From positions 13,537,385-13,601,384 of the forward strand of contig JASFXZ010000010.1 in assembly GCA_032209605.1 (NCBI GenBank): a stretch of 64,000 nucleotides of DNA, given 5' to 3'. Under the pieces are notes generated by a model that saw only the letters and a program-made list of their open reading frames with translations, was not told the DNA's origin and made no database searches. This DNA comes from Mactromeris polynyma. Taxonomy: Eukaryota > Mollusca > Bivalvia > Venerida > Mactridae. Of this stretch, positions 26,569 to 38,440 are shown piece after piece. How positions within the stretch are numbered: the stretch's first letter is position 1; every line of letters starts with the position of its first letter. The position numbers and the translations under genes are program-made.

Positions 26569-26936
26569 TGGTCCTCTACCAAGATCGTTCCAATCATGTC
26601 CCTTGGGTCAATATTTGCCCAGCGCCAAGGGTCACATGTTTTACATAGAATTTATAGGGAATATCTTATAAATTCTTCTCCAGAACCAGAATGCCCAGGG
26701 TTTTGATATTTGGTATTTTAGTATTAAATAGTGGTCCCCTACCAATTATGCCTCTGGGGTCCAAATTGGCCTGTCCTGTGGGTCGCATGAATTCTATCGA
26801 CTTACAGGGGGAAAAATTGAAAATCTTCTGCAAAACCGCACGCCCAGGGTTTTGATGTTTGGTATGTAGCATTGTTAATTGCTATCCAACCAAGATCGCT
26901 CAAATTATGCCTCTGGGATCAAAACCCATAGACTTA

Positions 26937-28761
26937 CGAGGGTTGTTCTGGAAGTTCGCGGAAGTGTGTTATAATTTTTTAAAGGGACCGAATAATGAAA
27001 AACAAAAATGACAGTGATAAGTATCTTTTTTCGAGTGCTTAATTGCCAGAATTTCATTAAAATACAATAAACAATAAAATTTTACATGTACGTCAAACAT
27101 ACTGACTGTTATCACTTTGCCGCACGGTAAGAAACGTTAACGTCAAACGTCATCAAAATGAAGACACCGATTAGTTTTCTCGACGTAATCTCCACGCGTT
27201 GCAACGCACTTGCGGTGTCGATATATCCACTTTGTGAATGTTTGTTTATACCATTCACTGTCGAATGTATTAGCAACAATCCGTCCTGCAGCAATCCGTA
27301 ACTCATTCGATGTCTCAAACCGCTGCCCCCTCAGTTGGGCTTTTAGCTCAGGAAATACGCGGAAGTCCATAGGGGCGAGATCTGGACTGTAGGGGGGATG
27401 CTCCAGCAGCTCGAATCCAAGAAGCGCTATGTCTAGCATAGTGATATGTGCTCTATGTGCTGGGGCATTATCCTGGTGTAATATAACATTGTCAAGCTCC
27501 AGATGTGGTCGCTTCCGGCGTAGTGCCTGTACCAGATCGCGTCGCAATACCTGAAAAATCAAATTCATTTCAATGTGGATATGGATTCATTTACGATTAA
27601 AACAGTAAAATAATACATAGTCATATTATAAAAATAAGATGATTTAAGACTGTTTTAATTATTTACGATAGAACTTTACTAAACTTACTTACCTCAGAGT
27701 AATATTCTGCATTGACAGTGCAGCTGTCTCTGACCCGATGTTGAAGCAACATTCCATGCCGATCCATGAAGAAGATGAACATCTCTTTTCCACAACTTCT
27801 CTGGCGTCTTGCCTTTTGCGGTGGTGGGGTGCTAGGTGTTTTCCAGACGGAAGATTGGCGTTTAGTCTCAGGATCGAAATAGTGTAACCAAGTCTCATCC
27901 GTTGTCACTATTCTGTCTAAGAATGTTTCTCCCTCCGATTCGTAACGCTGCAGAAATGAACGCGAGCATTCCACTCTACGGCACCTGTCTTGCTCTTTAA
28001 GGATACGTGGGATCCATCGCGCTGACACCTTGGACATTCCTAAATCTTTGGTTAGTATTTCCAGAACTACAGAGTTTGTCACTCCTAATTCCTCTGCTAT
28101 GGCCCTGACAGTCAAACGTCTATCGCAATTCACAAGGTGGCGCACTCTATCTTTGTTTTTAACCGCTACCCTGGATGGCCGACCCGGTCTCTCGTCATCT
28201 TTGACGGATGTCCTTCCGTTGCTAAATCGATCATGCCATTTGTATACAAATGTTTTCCCACATTTTGGTAGAGTGTCTGAATCTAGAATCAAGCGTAGTG
28301 TCTCTGCAGGTGATTTCTTCAAACCGACGCAAAACTTTACGACGCTGCGTAATTCCATGTCACCAGTCGACGTCATGCTTCCTTGTGACCAACGTTATGG
28401 TAACCGGATGTTTATTAGTAACGGCTAAAGATAACATCTTCAAATTTTCATGAAATGACGTCATGACGTGACAGTAACGTCACAAATTTTAGCGCCAATT
28501 TAGTATGTCAAATTATGACGCTACAACGTTATATAGTTTTAACCGATTTCAAAAGTTTGAGGTAATTATGACCTGCGTCAAAGTAACATATAGGTGTTGT
28601 CATGGATACCAGAAAACTAGATTTAGCGTTTGACGAAATATGCAAAATTTGTTCACTTAATATAAATTGCATCAGACTTTATTGGTACCAATGTACATAC
28701 AATTTGAACGACATTTGAGTTTTTTATGACACAATTCCGCGAACTTCCCGGACAACCCTCG
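26937..28761 (-). mobile_element. Complete mariner element (1825 bp)
   Basis: Terminal inverted repeats CGAGGGTTGT... match in about 31 of 34 positions (26937-26970 and 28728-28761) and are flanked by TA on both sides (26935-26936 and 28762-28763), the mariner target duplication. The single gene inside is on the minus strand. The element lies in an older dispersed repeat: 'gactTA' on the left continues as 'TAcatgagaaaatttgaaaa' on the right. It sits 368 bp beyond the stop of TRMT10C copy A. Confidence 0.93.
27143..28376 (-). CDS. Mariner transposase, two exons, apparently intact
   Basis: Exon 1 is 28376-27693 and exon 2 is 27550-27143; together they give 363 residues without a stop. The 142-bp intron has a GAG|GTAAGT donor and a TTTTTCAG|G acceptor. 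Removing it restores the continuous mariner segment NAEYYSE-VLRRDL, so the intron is real. The N-terminal region holds helix-turn-helix motifs (about residues 1-115, including TVRAIAEELGVTNSVVLEIL) and WIPRIL. The DDE triad is Asp in TTDETW, Asp in ILHQDNAPAH and Asp in LAPMDF, with 34 residues between the last two, i.e. classical DD34D. YSPDLAP is present. Most described mariners are intronless. The reading frame gives no sign of decay, so activity is possible but not shown. Confidence 0.92.
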
Positions 28762-28763
28762 TA

Positions 28764-31689
28764 CATGAGAAAATTTGAAAATTCTCCTAAACAGCACAGC
28801 CCCGGGGTCACATGTTTTCTATAGAGAATAATTTTGAAAAATGTCTTGTCAAGAACAATGCTTGTCAAATGTCAATGTGCTCATTGAAGCCAGTAGTGTG
28901 TCGGGCCTTCCTGGGCCTCTTGTTCAAAATAATGAAGAGTAGTTATAAACAAAGCGTACAGAATCAGAAACACGGACAGCATTCCTGCTACAGAATGGAA
29001 ACAAAACTGAAATTCCAACATAAATAAGTGATGTTCAGCTCAGTTTTCATGGAAGCATTCAAGTTTCCAGGATACAGATAAAGTACACATGTTCGGATGT
29101 ACAGATTTGTTAAATTCCTATTTCAGAAATCTCTAAAAACTTCATTTTCGTGTTGTGAAATTCTTCCAGAATGTCTGCATCTGCAGTTTTACGAGACTGA
29201 AGAATTCACATAATTGTGGATACACTTGTCTAATATTGTGTCAGCATTACATTTTGCACATTAGTTGTAAATTTGTGAGATAGTGGAATTGCAAATTACT
29301 GCGAAAATTACATTGTCGCCAATAAAATCAGTTTTACAGTAGTTCGGTGAAATCTTGAAAGAGAGAAGAGACAGAATAAGGATGTGTAAATTACAACGAA
29401 AACGTGAATAAAAGGGCATTTGTTTGTTTGTTTGACTCATAGTACCAAACATTTCAGGCGCTCAGGTGAGCGATTCAGGGCAATCATAGTTCTCTTGTAT
29501 TATAAGTTATTGTTGTCCAGCTGCAGTATTTGATTCATGTTATTAATAAAGGAATTGAAATATAAAATTGTGTTTTCTGTTCTATAATGACAGCAGCACA
29601 CAACATGTATGGGGAAAATTCATTTTCGATGCCACAGCATTTTTGTCAATCAGGAAAGATTAACAATGTCACCAATTCTGATTGATGAATAATATTTCTA
29701 CAAAAATTGGTTTCTTTTTGTATATCATATAATATCATGCTAATCCACATTGTATGTACATGGCACAAACCTTTGTAGGCAAAGCGTAATTTAGTATGGA
29801 GGCACAAAAAGGTGGATTGATTTGATGTAGAAACAAGAAATATCTTGTATTAGAAGTGGATTTCGGCAAGGGAAAATGGATTTCGGTAAATTTACCGAAA
29901 TTCAGTGGATTTGATAAGGTAATGTACCCGTTATCAAAAGGTTAACCAATACACATCAAGGTAACAAACGTTGTTTGGTTGTACAGAAGTTAGTTTAGTG
30001 GTTTACAAAGATTTGATTGGTTTACACAACACTGATATGTAAAAATACCAAAACATGTTAGTACGCTGCGCCAAAAAGATGGTCGGAGCAATCTGAAGGA
30101 AGCAAATTAGTTGCAAGCTGAAGGTCAAGATATGTTGTGCAACATGAAAAAATGCCGAGATATTACCATTGGTGGTCACTCGATTATGCTACACTATAGT
30201 AACTCCGTTACCTGTAAGGGGAGATGTCTTCCTAGGAGATTTGATAGAAATTACTCCGTAGTGAGATTATTCATAGACAGTATAGTCTGTTTCAATAGTT
30301 CATCAGGTACTTACTGTATTTGTCGAGAAATCACACTTTTATGTCAGTAAACTTGTAACATATCGATTTATCTGATGAAAATGATACAAATTTTCTTGAC
30401 TGTTACATAAAACTTCGAATCTTCTTAATTTCAACAACCTTTTCTGTAAGTGATGTCATTTCAAGAAAACGCAATAAGTGATGTCACTATTTGCAAGCAG
30501 GAAACACTTTTTACTCCATATGGTCACTTCGTTTTCATATTGTCGTATGCAGCAAATATTGCTTACTGTCAGTACATGGCGACGCCACATGGGACATTTT
30601 CTGGAAATGACGTCACTTGAAAAAAGGTTGGAAATCAAACAACGGCGCTAAAGTGGTCCCAGGTTCACAAAAACACTCAAGTTTCTGCTCAAACTCGACA
30701 TCAAATTATTTCTTCCAATTACGAAAGAATTGATTGAGTTCCTTTTCATTGAATGTTTAAATGTTTATTTATCTTGATCATTTCAATAGTTTCCAAGAAA
30801 ATATTTTTAACTCTCATTTTCCATCTGGTAAATACAGAGGAAAAGAGTTTGAGTTCAGTCTCAGTTATTTGAGTTCCACAATATTGGGCTTCCTAAATTA
30901 TGCTGTAAGTTATGATAAGAAAGGAAATGTTAAAGAACTTTTTAGGTGTTAATTGATATATAACTAAAAGCTGATTAGCTAATTCATATTTTTCAATGCA
31001 GTCAACTATTTTTGTAGTCAGTAATTAAAAAGTGTAAGATGAATTTAATTTGAGTGCAAACTAAAAAGATCTTTTATGAACCTAGGGCATGGAAATATTC
31101 AGCAAAACAAACTTTATTTATCAATATAAATCATGATAACGATTAGATACTAATATCTTTTACAAGTGTTTGACAACTATTTGAACAAAAAAATGAACAA
31201 CAGACATATTTAGACTCGCCTCTTATGTCACAAGGAGACATTATAGAATATATTGTAAATAAGGCAAAATACAAGGAATGTGCTCAGAAGTCAGAATTGG
31301 CTGGCCCTTTAAATAGGGGTGACACTATAATAAATAAACACTTTACTTGTATAACTACAGGGTTATAGTGAATTTGGATATAGCGTAATTTTGGATATAA
31401 AACAGTAATTTCTGGGTCCCAAAAAGCTTATCTTAACGCAAACTTGCTCAGTTATAACGTAATAAACAATTTCGATTGTTTGGGGTCTGAAAACAGGTGT
31501 GAGCGAAGTTAATCTCTAGGTCCCCAGAAATTTGTTACAAGCATGCACCACTGTAGTTAATTTTCATTAAAACGTAGTATACTAAATATTTCCACAAAGT
31601 CAATGAATTCTCAGAGTAAACAATAATGTTAATGTATGTTATTATCACCATCATATACATGGCAATTACTTATAAATTACAAAATGCGG
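28764..31689. other. Intergenic, repeat remnants, no gene seen
   Basis: The first part continues the old repeat interrupted by the mariner. About 29455-29485 has a short CAGGTGAGCGATTCAGGGC repeat fragment. About 29940-30060 holds an inverted relative of the repeat at 32515 and 46835 (GATTTGATTGGTTTACACAA). Open frames here are short and carry no recognised motif. Confidence 0.45.
30065..30260 (-). repeat. Dispersed repeat, inverted copy
   Basis: Minus-strand relative of the repeats at 22975-23110 and 47330-47450; shared pieces include AAAAAGATGGTCGGAGCAAT and CACTCGATTATGCTACACTA. The family has no coding capacity that I can see. Confidence 0.5.
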
Positions 31690-32065
31690 TCACACTTGAA
31701 ACAGTTGTAAGGTTTCAAACTTGTGTGTGAATTTATGAGATCAGAGCATAGATACCTCCTAGTAAAGACTTGATTACACTAGTCCAATGGTCAAACCAGC
31801 TTACATTTGCTCGTAGGAATGTCTGTATCCTGTGTGGCCAAATGTTCATCCAAAGTAGAATTTTTCATGAAAGTTTGTCCATAACTGGTGCACACATACT
31901 GTTCTGCACCAAGTCTTGCCTGCATATTAACACTCATAGCTTCGTCGGTCTTGAAACTTAGTGTGCACCTGGTACACATGAAGTGAGTCTCTGAAAAATG
32001 CTCAAGTCTAATGTGTCTTTTCAAGTTGTCTTTCCTTGTAAAGCTTTTATCACAGGTACCAGGGA
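31690..32065 (-). pseudogene. Decayed C2H2 zinc-finger gene fragment
   Basis: On the minus strand, conceptual translation gives finger-like pieces: CDKSFTRKDNLKRHIRLEH, then FMCTRCTLSFKTDEAM, then YVCTSYGQTFMKNSTLDEH, and, after a frame change near 31740, a piece like YNCFKCDR. Cys and His ligands are missing in each (first Cys lost, CTSY for CxxC, His replaced by Asn). This is C2H2 zinc-finger debris. A live single exon cannot be excluded, but the ligand losses argue against it. Confidence 0.55.
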
Positions 32066-32240
32066 TTCCATTAGGTGCTGAATCTCAAGGGTCATTTTTA
32101 TAATTTTGAACTAGATTTTACCATTTTATACCCAAATTTACCTACAATTTAGAGAAAATTTGACCCTTCAGCCAGAAATGTGACTCTTAGGAAATTCCAA
32201 GGGTCAAAGGGTCAACTCCAGAGTCAAATGGAACCCCTGG
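32054..32240. mobile_element. Short MITE-like element in 'GGTACCAGGGATTCCATT' ends
   Basis: The left end GGTACCAGGGATTCCATTAG and the right end CAAATGGAACCCCTGGGTAC are inverted complements with a few mismatches. The interior is rich in AAGGGTCA. A related fragment lies at about 33570-33620. Confidence 0.4.
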
Positions 32241-32781
32241 GTACTGCACTGAAATGACGGATCAACCACTTGCTCATGTTGGACGGTCAAAAATAATCCA
32301 TCCAGAGGAGTCTGTATATCTCCATTGTCATCTTCTGACCCAAGATCAGAAAAACTTGATTCCAATATGTCTCGCATCGAATAGCAGGTAACTGAAATAT
32401 GAAATCAAATTATTATGGAGCAAGTTAAACATTTATAAACCGGCCGTCAGTATTATTTTTATTCTATATTTTCATTTAAAACGCTGCAGCAATTTTATGG
32501 CAGCCGTACTAAAATGGCTTTGCTATTTGCATAACAGTGTTGTGTAAACCAATCAAATCAAGTGTTAACCACTAAACCATATTAACCAATAAAGCAACTT
32601 CTCTTCAACGAACAACGTTTGTAATCTTGACGCGGATTGGTTAAACCTTTCGATATATCACTTTGCATTGATTTTATAGTAAATTTAGACATTCACAGTC
32701 ATTTAGACGATACAAGATCCCAGAGAAACAATGAAATTAAGAATTATTGATCAGAAAATGAACACCACTACTCACCTGTCT

Positions 32782-33201
32782 GGTATGCTTCCCTCTGTTG
32801 CAAACGCATCACTCCACAGAAATGGTACGCTTCCCTCTGTTGCAAACGCATCACTCCACAGAAATGGTACGCTTCCCTCTGTTGCAAACGCATCACTCTG
32901 CAGAACTGGTACGCTTCCCTCTGTTGCAAACGCATCACTCCACAGAAATGGTACGCTTCTGGCTGTTGCAAACGCATCACTCCACAGAAATAGTACGCTT
33001 CCCTCTGTTGCAAACGCATTACTCCACAGAAATGGTACGCTTCCCTCTGTTGCAAACGCATCACTCCACAGAAATGGTACGCTTCCCTCTGTTGCAAATG
33101 CATCACTCCACAGAAATGGTACGCTTCCCTCTGTTGCAAACGCATCACTCCACAGAAATGGTACGCTTCCCTCTGTTGCAAATGCATCACTCCACAGAAA
33201 A
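32782..33201. repeat. 42-bp minisatellite, 10 units
   Basis: The unit begins GGTACGCTTCCCTCTGTTGC, period exactly 42 bp from 32782 to 33201. Both strands are open in several frames (14-residue periods), purely because 42 is divisible by 3. The array lies about 125 bp beyond the stop codon of TRMT10C copy B and could be in its 3'UTR. Confidence 0.95.
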
Positions 33202-33325
33202 CACATCGGGTTGTACATTTCAGTTCCATTTTGTTGCAGCAATTCCGACAGTGTTCTGACTCTGTATCCTTTGTTATCATATACTCTTTCTTTGAACATT
33301 ATTTTGAAAAATACTAAAGGATTCA

Positions 33326-36300
33326 TCACTGGTTGGTTGTAATTCTCTTTTTCAGGTTTGATTCTAGTAGATTGAACACTTTAGAAGTCCTTATGTCTGT
33401 TTGACCTAAACAATCGAGAGAGGCTTTCTCCCAAGATTTGCAAAAATACATACTCCGAACAATATTCACGGCTGTGTGTATAGGAAGATCTCCATTTGAA
33501 TTCCTGCTGAAAAAGAAAATATAAATGCAATATTCAGAATCCTAGGTCAAATTATGGCCTTTTGGAAAATCGAGGGGTCGAAGGGTCAATTCAAGGGTCA
33601 AATGGAGCCCCTTCTCCCCAAAGTGAACTATCAAACAAGAACCCTCAGTAAGGCAACATGCTCAACTATTCAATGTCTTTGTCAGTAATTATGATGCTTA
33701 ACCCTTGACAAGAGTTTTTGAGTCAGTATTCAGACAACTGTTTATCATAGAAGCAGATTGACATATGTATATCACAGGACATGAAAAATCTTTATGCTAT
33801 TATAAATCAATTGCTAGATTATCATCCAATGTTATCTTAATAACGAGAAGGAGGTTTTTGTTTTTTACTTTCGAAATCTTCATTGTACCTGTATTGTAAG
33901 AAACAAATCTTACATCACATTATTTACTCCTCTTATTCATATTTATATCAATGTAAGAAGGAATCACTTTCATATATGCACACTAATGCCTGCATATACC
34001 ATATAAATATAACATTGTAACCTTTATTTGTTTTGTTGAGCTTCCAGAACAAAGTCATTGAACACGTCCAATGTAACGAGTGTGCAGCGGTATAAATGCA
34101 CGCAAACTAGTATTTTATGAGCGTTGAGTTTTCGAATTATCTTGTATAATCTTCAACGGAAGGCAATCTTTTCATAGTCACTAGCCCTGCAGTGACCCTG
34201 AAAATCTACTTGCTCTGAGCAAAACCTGCATCTTAGAAAAAGTGTGTATGTTCTCACTTATATAGCCTGCAAACTATGTTTTCTGCATTATAATTGTTTT
34301 AACCAAACATCAGTTTGAGTCACCCCACTTGGGGCTCAATTTTTCTAGGCTAATAAGGCCTAATATTGAAATTTCAATACGTTTTATGAAACAATGAAAC
34401 CAGAGAAAAATAAAATCGTTTGTAGCATAAGCCGCGACAGTTGTTAAATTTGAGGTATTGGCAATAAACAAGTTTTGGTGTGGCTTCACAAAAAAATAAA
34501 AGAAGGAACTTCTAAGTCGAAAAAGTAATTAGTTTCAAACCAATAGATACTTTTAAAGAATGATCAACTAGCTCAACAAGGCTTGAAGCCAATACTTAAT
34601 ACAGCAGATTTAACAAGCGTTCAGTGAAAGACTATACTAACTCCTATATAAATACATAGGAGTCAGGATAGTCTGACGCTAAACCCTCGAATTCTGAAGT
34701 TATAAAATAAACCTCTACTTACAAATGATCTCTAGGGAATGACGCACATCTAATGCCATGTTTCTTAGCTTGAGCAAATGATAAACGTGGTCTGCTGTTG
34801 AAGTCTTCAATTCCACCAACAATATAAATACAATTAGTATCAAAGTCGTCCAAAGGTTGCCCGTTGGAAGACAAGTACACCATCTGTTCAGGAGGAAATA
34901 AGTCTAAAAAATGCTGTTCATGAAAATGACATGCTAGATATACAGATTCAGCATTGTAAAAATCTGTCATTCTTATATTGTTTCTAAAACTAGTCAAATG
35001 AATGCTCAGTGGCTCAGGGTGCAAAGAATTGCTTCTTAAAGCACGATTTATATCCTCTACAGATCTTTTCTCCTCGTTGGCATAAAGACCGGAAAAGTCA
35101 AGGTCAATCACGATGGGAATCTCCGACATCATGGCTGTATTTTTTTTCCATAAGTAAACCAATTGGTCTCTAATGGGAGATAGGTGATACAAGTGATCAT
35201 ACATCGCGTCATTTTCTTCTAGCTTCCTGGTTCTATCTAATGCTCTCCTTCTTGATCTTATAATATCATTATCTCTCATTTTAAGTATTTTTAAATACTT
35301 AAGATAAGGACTCTTCTTTGGACGCTGCCGCAATAATTCCCACCAGTGAATATCACTTATTTCTTCAGGTATCTACAAAACAAATGCAAAAATGAGCTAT
35401 AAATTAGCAGACAAACTGTCACACTATAAACAAGATTTACATTAAGGATTAATTAATTGAAACTAGAAATTAAACACAGGTGCCCACCCTTGTCTCAATC
35501 AAGCGGCATGTCTCTGCTCGTTAACAGAATAAATGCAATAAACAAATCCCTGGAACACATTTCATGACTGTGAGGACTAATAAGTTTTGTTGCTCTAGGT
35601 CAAATACATTTTGAGGTATAAGCAACAAAGTAAGAGATACTAATTTACATTTAATAAAGGCACAAACTCTGTTTCCTTTGGTAGAGAGTGACATCAAACC
35701 TAGGTGCACAACTTCATGTGCAGATCTTTATGCGAACATTTGCAACGTATCGGACATACAGATCGACACGCAGGCCTTCTACATCAGACTTGGCCGTTTT
35801 TTATCGATCAGGTCCAACTGTCCTAAGGGTATTCGCCATGAACCTAGAATCTGAACTGAAACTTCTGAAATTGGGCCCCATTCCTCTCTCTGAAAAGTGT
35901 CTATTTTTCCACTATTCTGTGACAAAAAAGTCTGCATTTGTAGTATGTTTGTACTTGCCAATTGATTTTCTTCGCGCAATACTTTAATCAGTTGTTCAAT
36001 GTTCTTTTTTCTTTCTAAAAGTTCATCATCTAAGCTTTCCATGAACTTCTTAGCTCTCTGATCTACTACATACTTGTGACTTCCAAACCCCAAATGACGT
36101 TTATCCTGCTCACAAACCCAAGTCGATTGTCTCAAACAGCGAACTGAAAATATAATAATCTAAATTATCAATATAGAAAAAATTGTACCATTTACATACA
36201 GGTCAGTATTTCTCATGATGTAGGCTTCAAGTTTTTCATGCAATTATGGTATAGTGCAATAATAAAGACCTTTAAAGTCAAGAGTCAATGACCCTTCAGT

Positions 36301-37252
36301 CAAAATGTTCAAGGGTCAAATTCAAATTTGCAAGAGTCTAGTTCAATTTTCAAGTCAGACAGCATGTTTCTGGGAATTGAAGTGCACTATTGCACTTTTG
36401 CATGTTATTGATTGCATGTTCTTATGAATAAGTAAATACCATATGATCCACACGGGTTTTAACCGGTACCAGAATATGAACCATTTTACTCAGTTTCATT
36501 GACAATATTTTTCTTAAGTTTTCTTTGGGTATCTGACATTAAATACTCTTTTGGTACGCATTGTTTTTTGTTAAATTAAGAATTGTGTGTTACATATACA
36601 CACCTAGCAACTTGTTGCTGCCCACTATTCTACAAGTTGAATATGACCGCAGACACATGTAAATAAACAGTTGCAGCGGCAGGAATATACAATTCCGAAC
36701 AGTTGGAAATTTGACATGCTAAATAATTTTGGCCGGATTTCTAATAGATCCCGGAAGTGTTGGGACATTAATTAAATTAATAGATCTACTTGTTTGGTAC
36801 TCATTGCTTGGCTCTAGATGGGGAATTAGACTCTCTAGGTCAGCTTGACCCCTACAGCACCCACTTTTGACATTTGACCCCAAAGTATGACCTTGACCTT
36901 TAGCACGTGCGTGCATCAGCCGTGCGTTCGGTTAAGGCTAACACTCGCACGAGTTAAGAAACTGTGCACGCATTTTGCAACAGAACGTTCTGTTTGCCAA
37001 AAAGTATGCGCCCACTGTGCACTCACTCGCTCGAGCATCTCCGAGGTAGCTTGCGAAGGGTTCATAATTTTTTTGGCAAACAGAGCGTTCGGTTGCAAAA
37101 TGCGTGCACAGTTTCTTAACTCGTGCGAGTGTTAGCCTTAACCGAACGCACGGCTGGATTACTACAACAATTGATTAGTTACCTTGCAAGTTTGATATTT
37201 CATGTAACCGGCAACACTTTCCCAATAAACGTCTCAGAATCATTGCAGCCAT
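33326..37252 (-). CDS. TRMT10C: TRMT10C paralogue B: chimera of C-type exon 1 and A-type body
   Basis: Minus-strand exons 37252-37183, 36143-35959, 35372-34723 and 33506-33326 join in frame to 361 residues. Exon 1 (MAAMILRRLLGKCCRLHEIS) is a basic mitochondrial presequence nearly identical to those of copies C and D. Exons 2-4 instead match copy A: RCLRQS, IPEEISDIHWWELL, YDHLYHLSPIRD, DLDFSGLYANEEKRSVEDIN and YLSSNGQPLDDFDTNCIYIV. The catalytic Asp is kept (GGIED). Exon 4 gives DLPIHTAVNIVRSMYFCKSW. Intron 2 uses a GC donor (TTG|GCAAGT). Intron 1 holds an 86-bp-arm hairpin 28 bp from the donor. A probable 5'UTR exon ends at 37515 (GAG|GTAAAA). The gene is tail-to-tail with A and head-to-head with C. 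The exon-4 call rests on conserved residues and phase. Confidence 0.83.
36918..37155. repeat. Near-perfect 86-bp inverted repeat (hairpin) in intron 1 of copy B
   Basis: The left arm 36918-37003 (AGCCGTGCGTTCGGTTAAGG...) and right arm 37070-37155 (...CCTTAACCGAACGCACGGCT) match in 84 of 86 positions, separated by a 66-bp loop. The arms are richer in CpG than the surroundings. This is probably a foldback MITE. It is transcribed within copy B and its edge is 28 bp from the exon 1 donor. Confidence 0.92.
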
Positions 37253-37515
37253 TACATTCCCTGAAAAAAAGTCAATTTTCATAATTAAATTAAGACTGGT
37301 AATCAGAACAACCAGTATACCACGAAAACTCTTTAAATTTTAATATCTGGTCTAATGTCGCGAAATCATATGACTATTGTAAAAGTTGAGCTTATCATTA
37401 ATATAAAACCTAGCATTTAAAGCTCTTCCATTCTATTTAAACAGTTACTTTAATTATAATATATGCATTGGTCCTAGATGTCACCCAATATGATAAAGCA
37501 TACCAATATTTTACC

Positions 37516-38280
37516 TCAAGGATATTACTGTCAGCGAACAATAGTGCAAGGTAGTGTACAGTAGGCAGAGATACCTATACAAGAAAAACGGTGCACAGGT
37601 AATATATCCAACGAACAATTATACGTACATTTTATTTCTTTGAGAAGAACATATCACAACCTTTACGTATAATAACCTGTGAGGGATTATGGAATTTCTC
37701 TGCGTTGAGTCTGTTGATTGTGCCTAGTCATTGGCCATAAATTCCGCGATTTTTACAACTTTCATCAATCTTGAAAGTTGTTTTATTATTTCCAGGGTGT
37801 TCCAGCAGGGACCGTATATATGAGTTATTTCCAAGTTTGACCAGGGTTAGTACATACCGGTATCTACTAGCCCTGGTTTGACTACTATCTGACCGTATAA
37901 CTATTACAAAGATTTTAATTACACCGAATAGTCAAATGTTTTAACATTGATACCCTATTGATCAATAGGGCGTGTGATTTCTTTAAATATCTCGAAACAA
38001 AGCTCAAATTCCAGAATTTTATGGAAAAGTATCACATTATTATTCATTTAAAAAAACTAAAGGTAAATATTTAATTTATATCCGTGGCCGTACGAAGCAA
38101 ATAGAATTCAATAATTGTTCGTTGGATATATTATAGGTTGCACCGTTTTTCTTGTAAACATATCTCTGCCTACTGTACACTACCTTGCATTATTGTCCGC
38201 TGTTTTAGATTCTCCAAGAGCAAGTTAAGTTTTAATATCAATTTTTTATTTGTCATAATGGCATTAGAATGAATTTCACT
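37516..38280. promoter_or_regulatory. Probable bidirectional promoter region between copies B and C
   Basis: B's likely 5'UTR exon ends at 37515 (minus) and C's at 38336 (plus), so both genes start inside this interval. It contains inverted arms at 37532-37620 and 38113-38202. The arms probably overlap the first exons or core promoters of both genes, copied as a mirror image. No TATA box was identified with confidence. Confidence 0.5.
37532..38202. repeat. Inverted repeat of about 90 bp spanning the B/C intergenic region
   Basis: 37532-37620 includes GTGCAAGGTAGTGTACAGTA and TATATCCAACGAACAATT. 38113-38202 carries the reverse complement with only a few differences. The 492-bp spacer is not similarly symmetrical. 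Each arm lies just upstream of the coding exon 1 of its own gene, consistent with an inverted duplication of the 5' part of a C-type gene. Confidence 0.85.
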
Positions 38281-38336
38281 GAAAAACTTTAAAATTTACG
38301 AAGCACACTATAAACCTTGCGTTTTGTTCTTTAAAG
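38281..38336 (+). other. Probable 5'UTR exon of copy C
   Basis: Ends GTTTTGTTCTTTAAAG|GTAAGTGG at 38336, and the coding exon follows an acceptor at 39009. The same sequence occurs at 58414-58435 upstream of copy D (minus), where the donor is GC. The start of the exon is not defined. Confidence 0.5.
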
Positions 38337-38440
38337 GTAAGTGGTATTAAGTTTTAAAGTTTTGTCATACGTTTTCGCGATCTATGGGCTTGATAATTTC
38401 TTTGCACATGTATCATTGTATGTCGGTTCGTTACCTTTTC

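Noticed and set aside
28030..28453. Plus-strand open frames within the mariner
   Set aside because: Antisense shadows of the transposase exon.
32731..33342. Four overlapping open frames of 150-200 codons on both strands
   Set aside because: Produced by the 42-bp minisatellite, whose period is a multiple of 3.
36887..37135. Open frames on both strands over the B intron 1 hairpin
   Set aside because: Both are mirror images of the same inverted repeat; no domain.
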